DNA of 64,000 bases from Bacillus sp. (in: firmicutes) (lineage in GTDB: Bacteria > Bacillota > Bacilli > Bacillales > Bacillaceae), in the NCBI GenBank assembly GCA_031180805.1, contig JAPSLL010000003.1, positions 117,574-181,573 on the forward strand, written 5' to 3'. Below, piece by piece: positions 44,633 through 55,032 of the stretch. The notes below the pieces were generated by a model, which saw nothing but the letters and a program-made list of their open reading frames with translations, made no database searches and was not told where the DNA came from. Made by a program: the position numbers and the translations under genes. How positions within the stretch are numbered: position 1 is the first letter of the stretch; each line of letters opens with the position of its first letter.

Positions 44633-45208
44633 ATGAAAAATAAAATTGATTCACGTGAAAAAATACTTCAAACTGCCTCACGTCTCTTTCAATTACAGGG
44701 TTACCACGCAACTGGATTAAATCAGATTATAAAAGAAAGTGGTGCACCTAAAGGCTCGCTTTATCACTACTTTCCAAATGGAAAAGAGGAATTAGCTATT
44801 GAAGCAGTTAAATATACAGCATTATTTATTGAAAATAAAATGAAACAAACGTTGGATAGCTGTTCTGATCCAATTGAAGCGATTCAGCTTTTTATTCGAG
44901 AAACTGCCAGTCAGTTTGATAATCCAGAAACGATAGAGGGAATTCCCGTAGGACTCGTTGCAAGTGAAACTGCACTATTAAGCGAGAATTTACGTGAAGT
45001 ATGTATGAATGCGTTTAAAAGCTGGGAATCAATCTTCACTGAAAAATTAGTTCGAAATGGTTATGAGTTAGAAGAAGCCCAAAAGGCAAGCATGCTAATA
45101 AATACGATGATTGAAGGAGGGATTATGCTCTCAATTACCCATAAAAACAAATCGTATCTCTTACTAATTGAGGAGCAAATCCCACACTTAATTAGGAAAA
45201 AAGGATAA
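44633..45208 (+). CDS. TetR family regulator (LmrA/QdoR-like)
   Basis: RLFQLQGYHATGLNQIIKESGAPKGSLYHYFPNGKEELAIEAV; adjacent to qdoI-like gene. Confidence 0.85.
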   Translation: MKNKIDSREKILQTASRLFQLQGYHATGLNQIIKESGAPKGSLYHYFPNGKEELAIEAVKYTALFIENKMKQTLDSCSDPIEAIQLFIRETASQFDNPETIEGIPVGLVASETALLSENLREVCMNAFKSWESIFTEKLVRNGYELEEAQKASMLINTMIEGGIMLSITHKNKSYLLLIEEQIPHLIRKKG

Positions 45209-45226
45209 TATTCATTTATCCTTTTT
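45197..45226 (+). terminator. Terminator overlapping the tetR stop codon
   Basis: AAAAAGGATAA...TTATCCTTTTT. Confidence 0.7.
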
Positions 45227-45235
45227 GATGGTATT

Positions 45236-45250
45236 ATATAGACTGGTCTA
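45236..45250. promoter_or_regulatory. LmrA/QdoR-type box upstream of quercetinase gene
   Basis: ATATAGACTGGTCTA matches the recalled B. subtilis LmrA/YxaF box core; half-site TAGTCTATA at 45269-45277. Confidence 0.65.
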
Positions 45251-45287
45251 ATTAGTATGATTCCCAACTAGTCTATAGGAGGTCTTT

Positions 45288-46307
45288 ATGACAACATTAT
45301 TTAAGCACTCCCTTCAGGAAGAAAAGGTTCCTTATTTACTAAGAAGTGGTGAAGGTAAACGATATTTATTTGGCAGACAGGTTGCAACAGTTATGGCTGA
45401 TGAAAAGAGTACTGGTCAGCTTTTTGAACAGGTATTAATTGCAGGAGGGAAAGGTGATCAGTTTCCTTTACATCTTCATAAATCGACTCATGAAGCAATT
45501 CTAGTTCTTGATGGGAAGCTTAGGTTGACGCTAGATGGTGAAAATCACCTTCTATTGCCTGGTGATTTTGCCAATATTCCCGCTGGTACTATTCATTGCT
45601 ATCAAATGGAAAGTCATCGGACGAGATTTGTTTCATACACAATGGGAGGAAATCTTACTGCGATTTATTCAACTATCGGTATACCTTATGAAAGGATAGA
45701 ATACCCTCCACACGTGAATCAAGAAATTTCAAACTCACTGTTAGAAAAGACTGAATCAATTGCAGATGTTAAACTATTTCTCAATGAGCAGCCACCATCT
45801 AAAACAGCAGTGCTTGTTGAAAATGCCACTCTACCAAGAGAAGTTGTTCCATATGTATTAGAATCTGGAGAAGGTGATCGGCTTCTAACAGGTGATCAGC
45901 TCCACCGGATTGTTGCAACACAAGAGAATACAAATGGGCAATTTATCGTCGTTGTGTCAGAGGGTCCAATAGGAGAAAAAATTCCTGAGCATTACCATGA
46001 AAAACATACTGAAACCTTTTTTTGCCTAGAGGGTCAAATGACAATGTGGGCAAATGGAGAGGAAATCAGGTTAAATCCAGGGGATTTTCTTCACGTTCCT
46101 GCTAATACCGTTCATTCTTATCGTCTTGATTCACATTATACAAAGGTTGTTGGTCTACTTGTTTCTGGTTTATTTGAACCATTTTTCCGAACATTAGGTG
46201 ATCCATACGAGCATTATATTTTCCCAAGTGAGCCTCAACCATTACGATTTGATCGAGTCATTCAAAATATTGAGCAATTAGACTTAAAGGTAATCGGCAA
46301 AAAATAA
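45288..46307 (+). CDS. qdoI: Bicupin quercetin 2,3-dioxygenase (QdoI-like)
   Basis: Two cupin domains (FPLHLHKSTHEAILVLDGKLRL; IPEHYHEKHTETFFCLEGQMTMW); 339 aa. Confidence 0.85.
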   Translation: MTTLFKHSLQEEKVPYLLRSGEGKRYLFGRQVATVMADEKSTGQLFEQVLIAGGKGDQFPLHLHKSTHEAILVLDGKLRLTLDGENHLLLPGDFANIPAGTIHCYQMESHRTRFVSYTMGGNLTAIYSTIGIPYERIEYPPHVNQEISNSLLEKTESIADVKLFLNEQPPSKTAVLVENATLPREVVPYVLESGEGDRLLTGDQLHRIVATQENTNGQFIVVVSEGPIGEKIPEHYHEKHTETFFCLEGQMTMWANGEEIRLNPGDFLHVPANTVHSYRLDSHYTKVVGLLVSGLFEPFFRTLGDPYEHYIFPSEPQPLRFDRVIQNIEQLDLKVIGKK

Positions 46308-46521
46308 TTAAGTAGATTTAAGTGTAAACAAGAGACGTTTAGTAGAAACCTAATCTTTTTATGCATGTTTGAGTAAAGCTACCAATGTCTTAGTACCACT
46401 TATGTGTAAAACCAAAAAAACACTTAGATAGCTCTACAATGACCAACGTTTGCTGTTAGGAAGAGAGAGTATTTAGGCTCTCTTTAGGTCAAACATGAAT
46501 TCTCTTGCAATCTATGTGAAA

Positions 46522-46550
46522 AAGCCTACATGTATTCTACATGTAGGCTT
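46522..46550 (-). terminator. Terminator of the sorbitol operon
   Basis: AAGCCTACATGTA-TTC-TACATGTAGGCTT, T-run on the minus strand. Confidence 0.9.
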
Positions 46551-46584
46551 ATCCTTATTAATCAACGAACAAGTCAATTGAACA

Positions 46585-47256
46585 TTAAACATACAAAGAA
46601 TCAATAATTTCAATTACCTTTGAAAGCTCTTTTTCCTTCATGCTATTTAACCTCATGTGAAAGGTTTCAAATTGTAGATTTTCAGTTATTTTATTAGGAA
46701 CAATTACACATTTCAATCCTGCAGCAATGGCAGCCTTTGATCCGTTGACGGAATCTTCAAAGGCAATTGCCTCATATGGTTCTATTCCAAAATAATTAAT
46801 GACATTTTGATAAAGCGCAGGATCTGGTTTCACTTTTTCTACGTCATCTCGAGTTTGGATGACATCAAAATAGTCAAGAAGATTTAACTTTTTTAAAAAA
46901 TACGTTACCCACTCTCTATTTGAGCTTGAAGCTAACCCTATTTTCAGCCCTCTAGCCTTTGCTTCCTTTAAATAATCTTCAACACCATCTCGCGCAATAG
47001 GAGACTCAAGCCTTTTCTTATGTAGTGTATGTGATTTTTCAACGACCTCCTCCTGTGTCATTTCACCGTTTGTTGTATTCACTATATATTGATAAAGCTC
47101 TGTGGAATCAGTCCCTATATATTTAGCATATTCATTAATTGGTAAATCTCCAGAATTTATGTTTAGCAAATCACAAAATGATTCGTATAGTGCGAATTCG
47201 GTATCAATAATTAACCCATCAAAATCACAAACAATCGCCTTAATCATGTTTCTCAC
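46585..47256 (-). CDS. HAD-superfamily sugar phosphatase / beta-phosphoglucomutase-like
   Basis: AIVCDFDGLIIDTEFALYESF, GLASSSNREWV, FEDSVNGSKAAIAAG. Confidence 0.88.
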   Translation of the reverse strand: MRNMIKAIVCDFDGLIIDTEFALYESFCDLLNINSGDLPINEYAKYIGTDSTELYQYIVNTTNGEMTQEEVVEKSHTLHKKRLESPIARDGVEDYLKEAKARGLKIGLASSSNREWVTYFLKKLNLLDYFDVIQTRDDVEKVKPDPALYQNVINYFGIEPYEAIAFEDSVNGSKAAIAAGLKCVIVPNKITENLQFETFHMRLNSMKEKELSKVIEIIDSLYV

Positions 47257-47288
47257 CTTCAGCTTTCTTCAATAGATTTACCACCGGA

Positions 47289-47969
47289 TTATTTTGTTAC
47301 TTTTATGAAGCTATCTTCACCGTATTGGTCGAGCCAGTCTTTTCTAAATTTATCAACATTCTCCTCAATTGAAGGGTGTGCAATAAGTGCCTCTATTAAT
47401 TCAGGTGCTGCAGTAATTCCGTGGGCGCCTGCTAAACAAACGTTATGAATTTGTTGAACATTTTTAAAGCTTGCTGCTAATACTTTACAAGATAAATGAT
47501 GGCGAGAGTATAATTCTGTAATTTCACTAACTACCTTTACACCATTTCCTGTCAAATTATCAATTCGATTCACATAAGGGGCAACATATTCGGCACCTGC
47601 TTTAGCAGCTAAATAAGCATTCATCGGAGTATATACTGTTGTTGCTAATGTACGAATTCCTTCTTGTTTAAGTAGTTTAATCGTTTTAATGCCTTCCTTA
47701 GTTACGGGAACCTTTATAATTATATTTCCAGATAACGTTTCGCAAATATATTTTGCTTCTTCTACCATATCTGTCGCATTTTTAGAAATTACTTGAACAA
47801 AAAGCTCTTTTTTATTACCAATTACAGTTCTTATTTCTTTTAATAAGGGTAAGTACGGCTTTTTCTCATTTACAATAATACTTGGATTTGTTGTAACTCC
47901 ATCGATCGGAAAAAATTCAATTAACTTATTAATCTTTTCAATATTCGCTGAATCAATTACTAATTGCAT
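47289..47969 (-). CDS. fsa: Transaldolase-like fructose-6-phosphate aldolase
   Basis: MQLVIDSANIEKI, GVTTNPSIIV, IIIKVPVTKEGIKTIKLLKQEGI, YVAPYVNRIDN. Confidence 0.85.
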   Translation of the reverse strand: MQLVIDSANIEKINKLIEFFPIDGVTTNPSIIVNEKKPYLPLLKEIRTVIGNKKELFVQVISKNATDMVEEAKYICETLSGNIIIKVPVTKEGIKTIKLLKQEGIRTLATTVYTPMNAYLAAKAGAEYVAPYVNRIDNLTGNGVKVVSEITELYSRHHLSCKVLAASFKNVQQIHNVCLAGAHGITAAPELIEALIAHPSIEENVDKFRKDWLDQYGEDSFIKVTK

Positions 47970-48069
47970 ACATACTACTCCCTTTCTAAGATAGAATAAT
48001 AGCTTAACTCTTGCTATTCATTTTCTTTTAAAGACGCTACAAAAGTTAAGCTAGTATTCATTCATCGTT

Positions 48070-48453
48070 TTATGAGAAAATTTGAATTTTATCTCCTATT
48101 TTTACTTCTTTAATCTCAGTCTCTTCTAAATATAATGTTCCAGGTAATTCAGGAGTCTGCGAACCATCAAATTTTAAAGTAATATGACCTAGTGAGGATA
48201 AATTCTTTTTAACCGCGTCACCTACAGCGGTAATTCTATATTCATTGTTACCTAATTGAAGCGTGTCACCAATTTTAATGTCATCTTCAACAGCATTCAC
48301 ATCAATTAAAAGGCAATATTCAGCTAGTTCTGCTGGTGCATTTTCACCAAATAAAATTAACATTTTTTCACCAAGGAAATCTGATACCGATGGACCGATT
48401 TTATTAATTTGTGTTTCAAATTTAGTTTGCATTGAAAAAACACTCCTTTTCAT
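48070..48453 (-). CDS. srlB: PTS glucitol/sorbitol-specific IIA
   Basis: 127 aa; LILFGENAPAELAEYCLLIDV..GDTLQLGNNEYRITAVGDAVKKNLSSLGHITLKFDG. Confidence 0.9.
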   Translation of the reverse strand: MKRSVFSMQTKFETQINKIGPSVSDFLGEKMLILFGENAPAELAEYCLLIDVNAVEDDIKIGDTLQLGNNEYRITAVGDAVKKNLSSLGHITLKFDGSQTPELPGTLYLEETEIKEVKIGDKIQIFS

Positions 48454-48486
48454 TCATAATTTTCTTATAGGAATCGATTTCATCTT

Positions 48487-48519
48487 GACAGGCTCCTCCA
48501 AAAGTGGAGGAATCCTGTC
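48487..48519. other. Intra-operon GC-rich hairpin between IIBC and IIA genes
   Basis: GACAGG-CT-CCTCCA-AAAG-TGGAGG-AAT-CCTGTC, no T-run on the transcribed strand. Confidence 0.7.
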
Positions 48520-48567
48520 CTTATTTATATTTTAGCTGCTTTAAAACTTAAGAATAAAGTGAAAATA

Positions 48568-49593
48568 TTAACTATCGTATAAACCAAAGCTTGCTAGCCA
48601 CGCTATAAAGACTGTTGGTGCACCAGTTAGGAACCTTGAATAGAGAACCGACGGAACTCCTACCTCTACTGTTTCAACATCCGCTTCTGCCAATCCAAGA
48701 CCTACTGGCACGAAGTCAGCTGCTGCTTGTGCATTAATGGCAAATAGAGCAGGTAATGCTAAATGAGCTGGAATATTCCCCTTTCCAATCTCAACCCCAA
48801 TAAGGGTACCAACTACCTGAGCAATAACAGCACCAGGTCCTAAAAATGGAGATAGTAGTGGGAACGAACATACTAGAGCTATGACAATTAATCCCCATAT
48901 CGAACCTGCAAACGGTGATAAGAATTTCGCAAAAAGATCACCGATACCAGACTCAAGAATAACACCGATAAGCATTGCAACAAACGCCATAAACGGAAGA
49001 ATTGTTTTGATTACTGTATCAATTGCTTCACGGCCAGCTTGATAAAAAACACTAGTAATCGAGCCCATTGCCATACCAACTCGTGCCATAATACCTTTTG
49101 GCTTTTGTTGTTCACTTATTTTCTTGCTCGCATCATATTTAGGCTCTTTTACTGAGCTATCATTGCCCTCTTGAACAGCAGCTACTGTTGTTTCTACTGC
49201 ACTGCCACCGTCTGCCAATTGAATATTTTCAGACTTAACACCTGAAACATAGATATCCTCAGTAATATGCTTAGCTAATGGACCACTTTGTCCTGTAGGC
49301 ATAATATTAATTGTTGGAATTCGTTTTTGAGGATATAGTCCACAACGTAACGTACCCCCACAGTCTATAATTACACATGCCATTTCGCTTTCAGGAACAG
49401 ATGTTTTAAACCCATCGACAAGCTCGCAACCAGTTAGTTCTGCAATTCTCTCTGCGATATCTGGTCTTTGTCCCCCTGTAATATAAACAACCTTATTTTT
49501 TTCTGCTGTCGGAGTAATGACTAATGGTCCGCCGAAGCCACCTGCACCTTTTGTTATTTTAATTGATTGAAAATTTGTCATTTTTCCCACCAC
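48568..49593 (-). CDS. srlE: PTS glucitol/sorbitol-specific IIBC
   Basis: [40 protein letters not shown]. Confidence 0.93.
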   Translation of the reverse strand: MVGKMTNFQSIKITKGAGGFGGPLVITPTAEKNKVVYITGGQRPDIAERIAELTGCELVDGFKTSVPESEMACVIIDCGGTLRCGLYPQKRIPTINIMPTGQSGPLAKHITEDIYVSGVKSENIQLADGGSAVETTVAAVQEGNDSSVKEPKYDASKKISEQQKPKGIMARVGMAMGSITSVFYQAGREAIDTVIKTILPFMAFVAMLIGVILESGIGDLFAKFLSPFAGSIWGLIVIALVCSFPLLSPFLGPGAVIAQVVGTLIGVEIGKGNIPAHLALPALFAINAQAAADFVPVGLGLAEADVETVEVGVPSVLYSRFLTGAPTVFIAWLASFGLYDS

Positions 49594-50139
49594 CTATAAT
49601 TGAACTGTATCTTTTAATTTCACATTTTGCTGTTTAGCAACATACGCTGTTGTTAAATCTGTTACCCAACCCCTTAAAAAGTTTGTTACAATCCCTACTA
49701 AGAAGTAACGAAGTGCTAATTCTGTCACATCATGTCCTAATGTCGTAATCCCTGCTGAAATCCCAAGGAAAACAAATAACTCACCTGGATTTACGTGTGG
49801 AAACAATCCATTATGCGTATGACATGAGTAAGATGCTGCAGCATAGTAACTCGGTTTATATTTTTCCGGCAAAAATCTTCCAAGTGATAGTGTCATCGGA
49901 TTCGCTAAGACAAACGTTCCAATGACAGGAAGAATAAAATATCTTGTAAATGGGTTTTTTCCCGATTTTCTAGCAAGTTTTTCGACCCGCTCTTCACCAA
50001 CTAAACGAACAAGTGCATTCATCGCAACTAATAACATGATCAATAACGGTACAATATCTGTAACTAGACCAACAAATGTTTCTCCACCTTTACGGAATAA
50101 ATCCATAAAGCCTTCTGCTAAATTAATAATAATATCCAT
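49594..50139 (-). CDS. srlA: PTS glucitol/sorbitol-specific IIC
   Basis: [46 protein letters not shown]. Confidence 0.93.
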   Translation of the reverse strand: MDIIINLAEGFMDLFRKGGETFVGLVTDIVPLLIMLLVAMNALVRLVGEERVEKLARKSGKNPFTRYFILPVIGTFVLANPMTLSLGRFLPEKYKPSYYAAASYSCHTHNGLFPHVNPGELFVFLGISAGITTLGHDVTELALRYFLVGIVTNFLRGWVTDLTTAYVAKQQNVKLKDTVQL

Positions 50140-50143
50140 AATT

Positions 50144-50584
50144 TCAACCCCTTCTCATTTCTTTCTTTTTAGGAATTAAAAAGTCTATCCAACCTTTTTT
50201 CACTTGCAGCTCTCCACCTTTAGAAATAATGTCATAACTTCTAAGAGCGTCTGCAATCGCTAGTCTTGTTAATTTATCAACACCTTGAAAATCTTCTTCA
50301 GAAATTTTCAATAAGTATTTGCCTTCAAACCCCTTTAACTCTTTAACTCGAGAAAATACGGTCACACCTTGCATTTTTGCTGCCCTTAAGATTTTATTTC
50401 TTTTATCAATGGCAAGCATAACAACTGTCCCGGCACGAAATGCCCCTGTTTTCTTTCCAATTGCTACTCTTCCCAAAGCTCGCATTTCAGCATATTTTTT
50501 GTTAAAATGTCTAATTTGCATAAATCCTAGAATACTTTGTACAAGCCATGCAGCTCCAATTAAAATAATTAAATATAAAATCAT
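50144..50584 (-). CDS. gutM: Glucitol operon activator protein GutM
   Basis: 146 aa with N-terminal [36 protein letters not shown]; genomic context. Confidence 0.88.
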   Translation of the reverse strand: MILYLIILIGAAWLVQSILGFMQIRHFNKKYAEMRALGRVAIGKKTGAFRAGTVVMLAIDKRNKILRAAKMQGVTVFSRVKELKGFEGKYLLKISEEDFQGVDKLTRLAIADALRSYDIISKGGELQVKKGWIDFLIPKKKEMRRG

Positions 50585-50616
50585 CTACTCTTTTTCCCCT
50601 TTCATGATGTTCCTTA

Positions 50617-52548
50617 TTAGTTGCTCGACTGTTCAATCACCTGCGTAAATTGTTCATAAGTGCTTACATTCGTTAATTGATTAATAATTTCTTGGTTATT
50701 AGCAATACGTATAATTTCGTCGTAAATCTTAACAATTAAATTTTCATTATGATCATTTTGTCGTTCTGGCAGGCCAAGCAAGAAAACAAGCTTTACTTCC
50801 TTCCCATCTGCAACAACCTTTTCAGGAAATACTCCAATTGCAAGCTCAATTGATTCTGAACGATTGTTAAAAGTATGCGGAAAGGCAATATAGCGATCAA
50901 ACACCATGGATCCTTGCTCTTCTCTTTCTTTCAAACGCTCTTTAAACCCAGCATCGAGATGACCATCCTCTACTAAATGTTCAATCATTTCTAGAACATT
51001 TTCTTGATAGCCTTTAGTCGAGTCTAATAAGAAAAATTTCTCCTTTGTAACAAGATGCGTAATCATGGATTGATAGTCATTAGCATTATGAATTTTCAAT
51101 TTTTTCATATATGTTACTTTTTCGATTTCTCTAGAGACATTACTTTCATCAAAAATCTCATTAATCATAATAAAAGGAGCACTCGTTTCAAAGGACAGCT
51201 TCACTGTTGAAAAAACAAGATCGTATTTATCCAATATTACTTTTGTTGCTTCTTTTTCTGAGAACAGATCTATTTCTGTACTTTGATTGAGTACGCGTTG
51301 TAATTGGATCGCTACTAATTTTGCTGTTCCTCTACCAGTTCCACATACAACAGCTGCTCTTCGAAATCTTTTTACTTTTAAATCACTTTGGCCAATAAAC
51401 ACTCCAAAATAGAAAGCTAAATAACCTAATTCATCTTCCGGTACTTTAAGCCCATATCTATTCTCAACAACTTGACCAGCAATCTCTGCCATCTTGTAAG
51501 CAACGAAGTATTTTTCCTTCACATCAGCTAGTAAGGGATTCTTCAAACGTAATCCAAAAATTAAGCGGTTTAACATGAAAGTTAGATGATATTGGAGATC
51601 TTTAAAAAAAGACTCATTTTCATAAATAATTTCTTTCTTAAAGCCAACATGCTCAATGATTTGCTCTAATAATCTTTGCACATCCTGTGTAATTGTGATG
51701 TCTGCTAATGTCCGATTGTTTGTAGGTGTTCTTCTCCCGGCAATCGGTAGAGTGATAAACAAAATTTCAGCCTGTGGAATCTTAACGGGAAGCTGATTTT
51801 CTATTTTCTGTACAATCTCTAATGAAATTTGATAATCCATTGTACCCAATAATTTCTTATGTTTTTCATCTACTTCTGAAATTGGATGATCCTTCAAGAT
51901 TCGATCCAGCATAATAATAATAAATTCCATTAATCTAGCTTGAGTTGTCGATTCTAGGTTATGCTTATTCGATATCATCTCAATTGCTTCAATAATGTCT
52001 GTATCTAGTGGGTAATCTCCATACAAAACATCATAAATATTATCAAGAATGTAGAATCGGAGATCCAATTCCTTCCCCTTCAGCTCCATACCTCTGTTTG
52101 GCTTTCCTTGAATGGTAAGACTATAAGTTTCCAAGGAAACAGCTGCCTTTTTAATCTCATTGACCAATGTTGTTCTACCAATATGCATTTCAGAGGCTAG
52201 ATCATCAAGTGTATACGTCTCTTCATTATTAATTAAACGGTCGATAATAAAGGCAATTCTCCCCTTTTGAGAGTTTAGTGTATCGTCCTTTATTCTGTTT
52301 TTTGCTAGTAAAGATTCGAACACTTGTTTATCAACGATATCTAAACGGTATCCTCTACCTCTTTCATTTATAATTGAAGCTATTCCTACTAAATCAGCAT
52401 TTAATTGCTTAATATAATTTCGAACAGACCTTGTACTTACGTCCAACGCATCAGCAAATTCTTCAAGAGAATGGTATTTGCTTGTTCGAGCAATTTCAAG
52501 AATTTGAGCTATTCTTTCATCAATCATTATGTCTGACATTGTTAGCAC
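50617..52548 (-). CDS. PRD-containing transcriptional activator (BglG/MtlR type) of the sorbitol operon
   Basis: 643 aa; two HTHs, PRDs, IIB-like (VVCGTGRGTAKLVAIQLQ) and IIA-like (FDRYIAFPHTFNN) domains. Confidence 0.9.
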   Translation of the reverse strand: MLTMSDIMIDERIAQILEIARTSKYHSLEEFADALDVSTRSVRNYIKQLNADLVGIASIINERGRGYRLDIVDKQVFESLLAKNRIKDDTLNSQKGRIAFIIDRLINNEETYTLDDLASEMHIGRTTLVNEIKKAAVSLETYSLTIQGKPNRGMELKGKELDLRFYILDNIYDVLYGDYPLDTDIIEAIEMISNKHNLESTTQARLMEFIIIMLDRILKDHPISEVDEKHKKLLGTMDYQISLEIVQKIENQLPVKIPQAEILFITLPIAGRRTPTNNRTLADITITQDVQRLLEQIIEHVGFKKEIIYENESFFKDLQYHLTFMLNRLIFGLRLKNPLLADVKEKYFVAYKMAEIAGQVVENRYGLKVPEDELGYLAFYFGVFIGQSDLKVKRFRRAAVVCGTGRGTAKLVAIQLQRVLNQSTEIDLFSEKEATKVILDKYDLVFSTVKLSFETSAPFIMINEIFDESNVSREIEKVTYMKKLKIHNANDYQSMITHLVTKEKFFLLDSTKGYQENVLEMIEHLVEDGHLDAGFKERLKEREEQGSMVFDRYIAFPHTFNNRSESIELAIGVFPEKVVADGKEVKLVFLLGLPERQNDHNENLIVKIYDEIIRIANNQEIINQLTNVSTYEQFTQVIEQSSN

Positions 52549-52629
52549 CTCTTTCTAAAATGGATGCCATTATATAGTTTTCCCCTTACGAATTGGCATC
52601 CATAGAGGCTTGATTCGACCCTTATGCCA

Positions 52630-53430
52630 TCAACCGCGGGATTTACCGCCTGAGATATTAAATGTTGTACCTGTTATATAACTTGCACGATCAGAGGACA
52701 AGTAAGAAACGAGATCAGCAATTTCGGTAAGTTTCCCCTCACGCCCTAAAGGAATAGATTTACTATAATCTGTCGATAAACCATCTACGGTTACACCGCG
52801 AGTATATGCCAATGCTTCATTATAAGCATCTGTTCTCAATCCAGTAGTTTCAATAATTCCAGGCGCAATTGCAACAACACGAATATTATGTTTTCCTAAT
52901 TCCTTTGCCCAAGCACGTGTAAATGCAATTACAGCTCCTTTTGTAGCAGAGTAACAACTTTGTCCTGCAGACCCTTCCTGACCAGCTTCAGAAGAAACAT
53001 TTATAATGACACCATTACCTTTCTTTAACATCTCTTTAGCAGATGCTTGCGCGAAAAGATATGGACCTTTTTGATTAACCGCAACCATAAAATCAAAATC
53101 TTTTTCACTTAATTCATATTCAGGTTTTTCACCCTTATCGTCAACTAAAAGTCTTGGAAGATTGACACCTGCATTATTTACTAGGATATCCAATGAACCA
53201 AATAACTCTACCGTTTTTGAAACTGTTTTATCAACACTTACCTTATTTGTTACATCACATTTAATAAAGTAAGAGCCATTAGATTGTTGTCCCTCTTCTC
53301 CATTCAGATCCGCAACAACTACTTTCACACCATTGTTTAAAAGCTCATTCGTTATATTTAAGCCGATGCCAGAAGCACCACCAGTAACGATAGCAACTTT
53401 CCCTTCTAATCCAAGCCAAGAACTACTCAT
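52630..53430 (-). CDS. srlD: SDR, sorbitol-6-phosphate 2-dehydrogenase
   Basis: VTGGASGIGLNIT, NNAGVNLPRLLVDDKGEKPEYELSEKDFDFM; start taken near MSSSWLGLEGK; operon head. Confidence 0.85.
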   Translation of the reverse strand: MSSSWLGLEGKVAIVTGGASGIGLNITNELLNNGVKVVVADLNGEEGQQSNGSYFIKCDVTNKVSVDKTVSKTVELFGSLDILVNNAGVNLPRLLVDDKGEKPEYELSEKDFDFMVAVNQKGPYLFAQASAKEMLKKGNGVIINVSSEAGQEGSAGQSCYSATKGAVIAFTRAWAKELGKHNIRVVAIAPGIIETTGLRTDAYNEALAYTRGVTVDGLSTDYSKSIPLGREGKLTEIADLVSYLSSDRASYITGTTFNISGGKSRG

Positions 53431-53459
53431 TTGTAATTCCTCCTTCTTTATACTTTTTA

Positions 53460-53473
53460 TGAAAGCCATTTCA
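53460..53473. promoter_or_regulatory. cre/LacI-like palindrome upstream of srlD
   Basis: TGAAAGCCATTTCA. Confidence 0.5.
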
Positions 53474-53848
53474 ATTACAAACTCAGTATAATCATAGAGC
53501 TATGAATATTTAATACAGTCTTTTTCACACTTAAGTGAAAACGGCTGTATTATTAAGCTTGTCAATTACTAGATTAAAAAAGATTGGAATGTAATGCTGC
53601 TTTTTTCTAATATAAAAATACCGGGTTGCAAAATGATTGCACCCCGGTATTTTAAATATTAGAAGTATTCATTTACAAATCTGTTTTCTTACGTTTTCGG
53701 GCTAATGGTTTTATCAAAGCTGTGCAAAATTACTTGATTTCAGTAGTTACTAGTCTAATAGAAAGGACATAAAAATTATTACTAAGGATTTTTAGTAAAC
53801 CTATTAAAGGGAGAATACTCGTTTTTTAGAATTTTACAAAACAGCTTT

Positions 53849-54769
53849 TTATATATTACTTCCCCCATATGCTTTCACCAAAGCGTTGTACTCATCTATT
53901 GTTATTGGCATCACACCACCATGCTTAGAATTTACAGGAATATCTAAATCCTCTTTACTTCTTGTAAACTGTGCTGATTGTAAATCTGTCGTGTAATAAG
54001 GGATATATTTCTTCTCAATCGCATAATGGTCAAGTAATAAACACCACTTATCGCCTTCTTTTAATTTGAAACAAGCGGGGCCCTCAACTCCGATAATTTC
54101 GTTTAGATTGGTCTCGAGAGTTGTGAACTCGCCTAGTAAAGAATCAGAAACTTCTAAAGTGATGCTTTTAACAGTTTCATCCTTTGAAAAACGATAATAT
54201 ATACCGTCCTCTTCAATAATCGTTGTATCAATAACATGATTGCTTCTTTCAATATAAATTTTTGGCTCAGTAAAGCTTTTAAAATCCTTTGTTTTTGAAA
54301 AATATATTTTTTGTTTATCAGCACCAAAGTTTTCTCTTGATGCCCAAAACACTAGAAAATCATCAGTCTCTTTATCATATATTGCTTCAGGAGCCCAAAC
54401 ACACCCTGCAGTTTCAGGTCCAACCTTAACTAAGCGTTGTTCCGACCAATTAATCAAATCAGTAGACTCCCACACAACAATATTCTGACTGCCCGATCTT
54501 TGTACCTCATCCCAATCCTTTCGAAAATGCATAGATAAATCTGTACCTATTATGTAAAATTTATGATCGATTGGAGAACGGACAATAAATGGATCTCTTA
54601 CACCTAGTTCACCTAGCTTTGAGGTTAAAATAGGCTTCCTATCATTTAAAGTCTCCCATCTTATTCCATCCTGACTAATCGAAAAATACACCTGCTCCAG
54701 GTCTTCCCTGCTTTCATTCTCATGAATAAAATGGACAAATAAATATGCATGATTTTCAACATTTATCAC
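53849..54769 (-). CDS. GH43-like glycosidase
   Basis: LGVRDPFIVRSPIDHKFYIIGTDLSMH, GCVWAPEAIYDKETDDFLVFWASR, HGGVMPI. Confidence 0.75.
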   Translation of the reverse strand: MINVENHAYLFVHFIHENESREDLEQVYFSISQDGIRWETLNDRKPILTSKLGELGVRDPFIVRSPIDHKFYIIGTDLSMHFRKDWDEVQRSGSQNIVVWESTDLINWSEQRLVKVGPETAGCVWAPEAIYDKETDDFLVFWASRENFGADKQKIYFSKTKDFKSFTEPKIYIERSNHVIDTTIIEEDGIYYRFSKDETVKSITLEVSDSLLGEFTTLETNLNEIIGVEGPACFKLKEGDKWCLLLDHYAIEKKYIPYYTTDLQSAQFTRSKEDLDIPVNSKHGGVMPITIDEYNALVKAYGGSNI

Positions 54770-54856
54770 TATGTTTTCTCCCCTCTGATTAACCAGTAGA
54801 ATCTTAAATTCTAGGTTTCTTAAAAAGTAACAAATTTCCCACCATTCACCTCAGTG

Positions 54857-54870
54857 TGTAATCGTTTACA
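54857..54870. promoter_or_regulatory. Perfect cre site (CcpA)
   Basis: TGTAATCGTTTACA, 14/14 to TGWAANCGNTNWCA, in a divergent intergenic region. Confidence 0.85.
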
Positions 54871-55032
54871 GCCTAAGTTATTATCCATTATAAGAATACA
54901 TTCACATGATATCAATAATAATCGTTTATGAAAGGGAGATTCTGTACATGAATTAAACTTTTTTGTGTCGCAATTCTGAATAAAATTGTTCGTATTCATG
55001 CAATCTAAAAAAAGCATTCATCGTTTCAATAA

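Noticed and set aside
53505-53545. cre-like TGAAAACGGCTGTA
   Set aside because: Only 11/14 to consensus, so not reported as a site.
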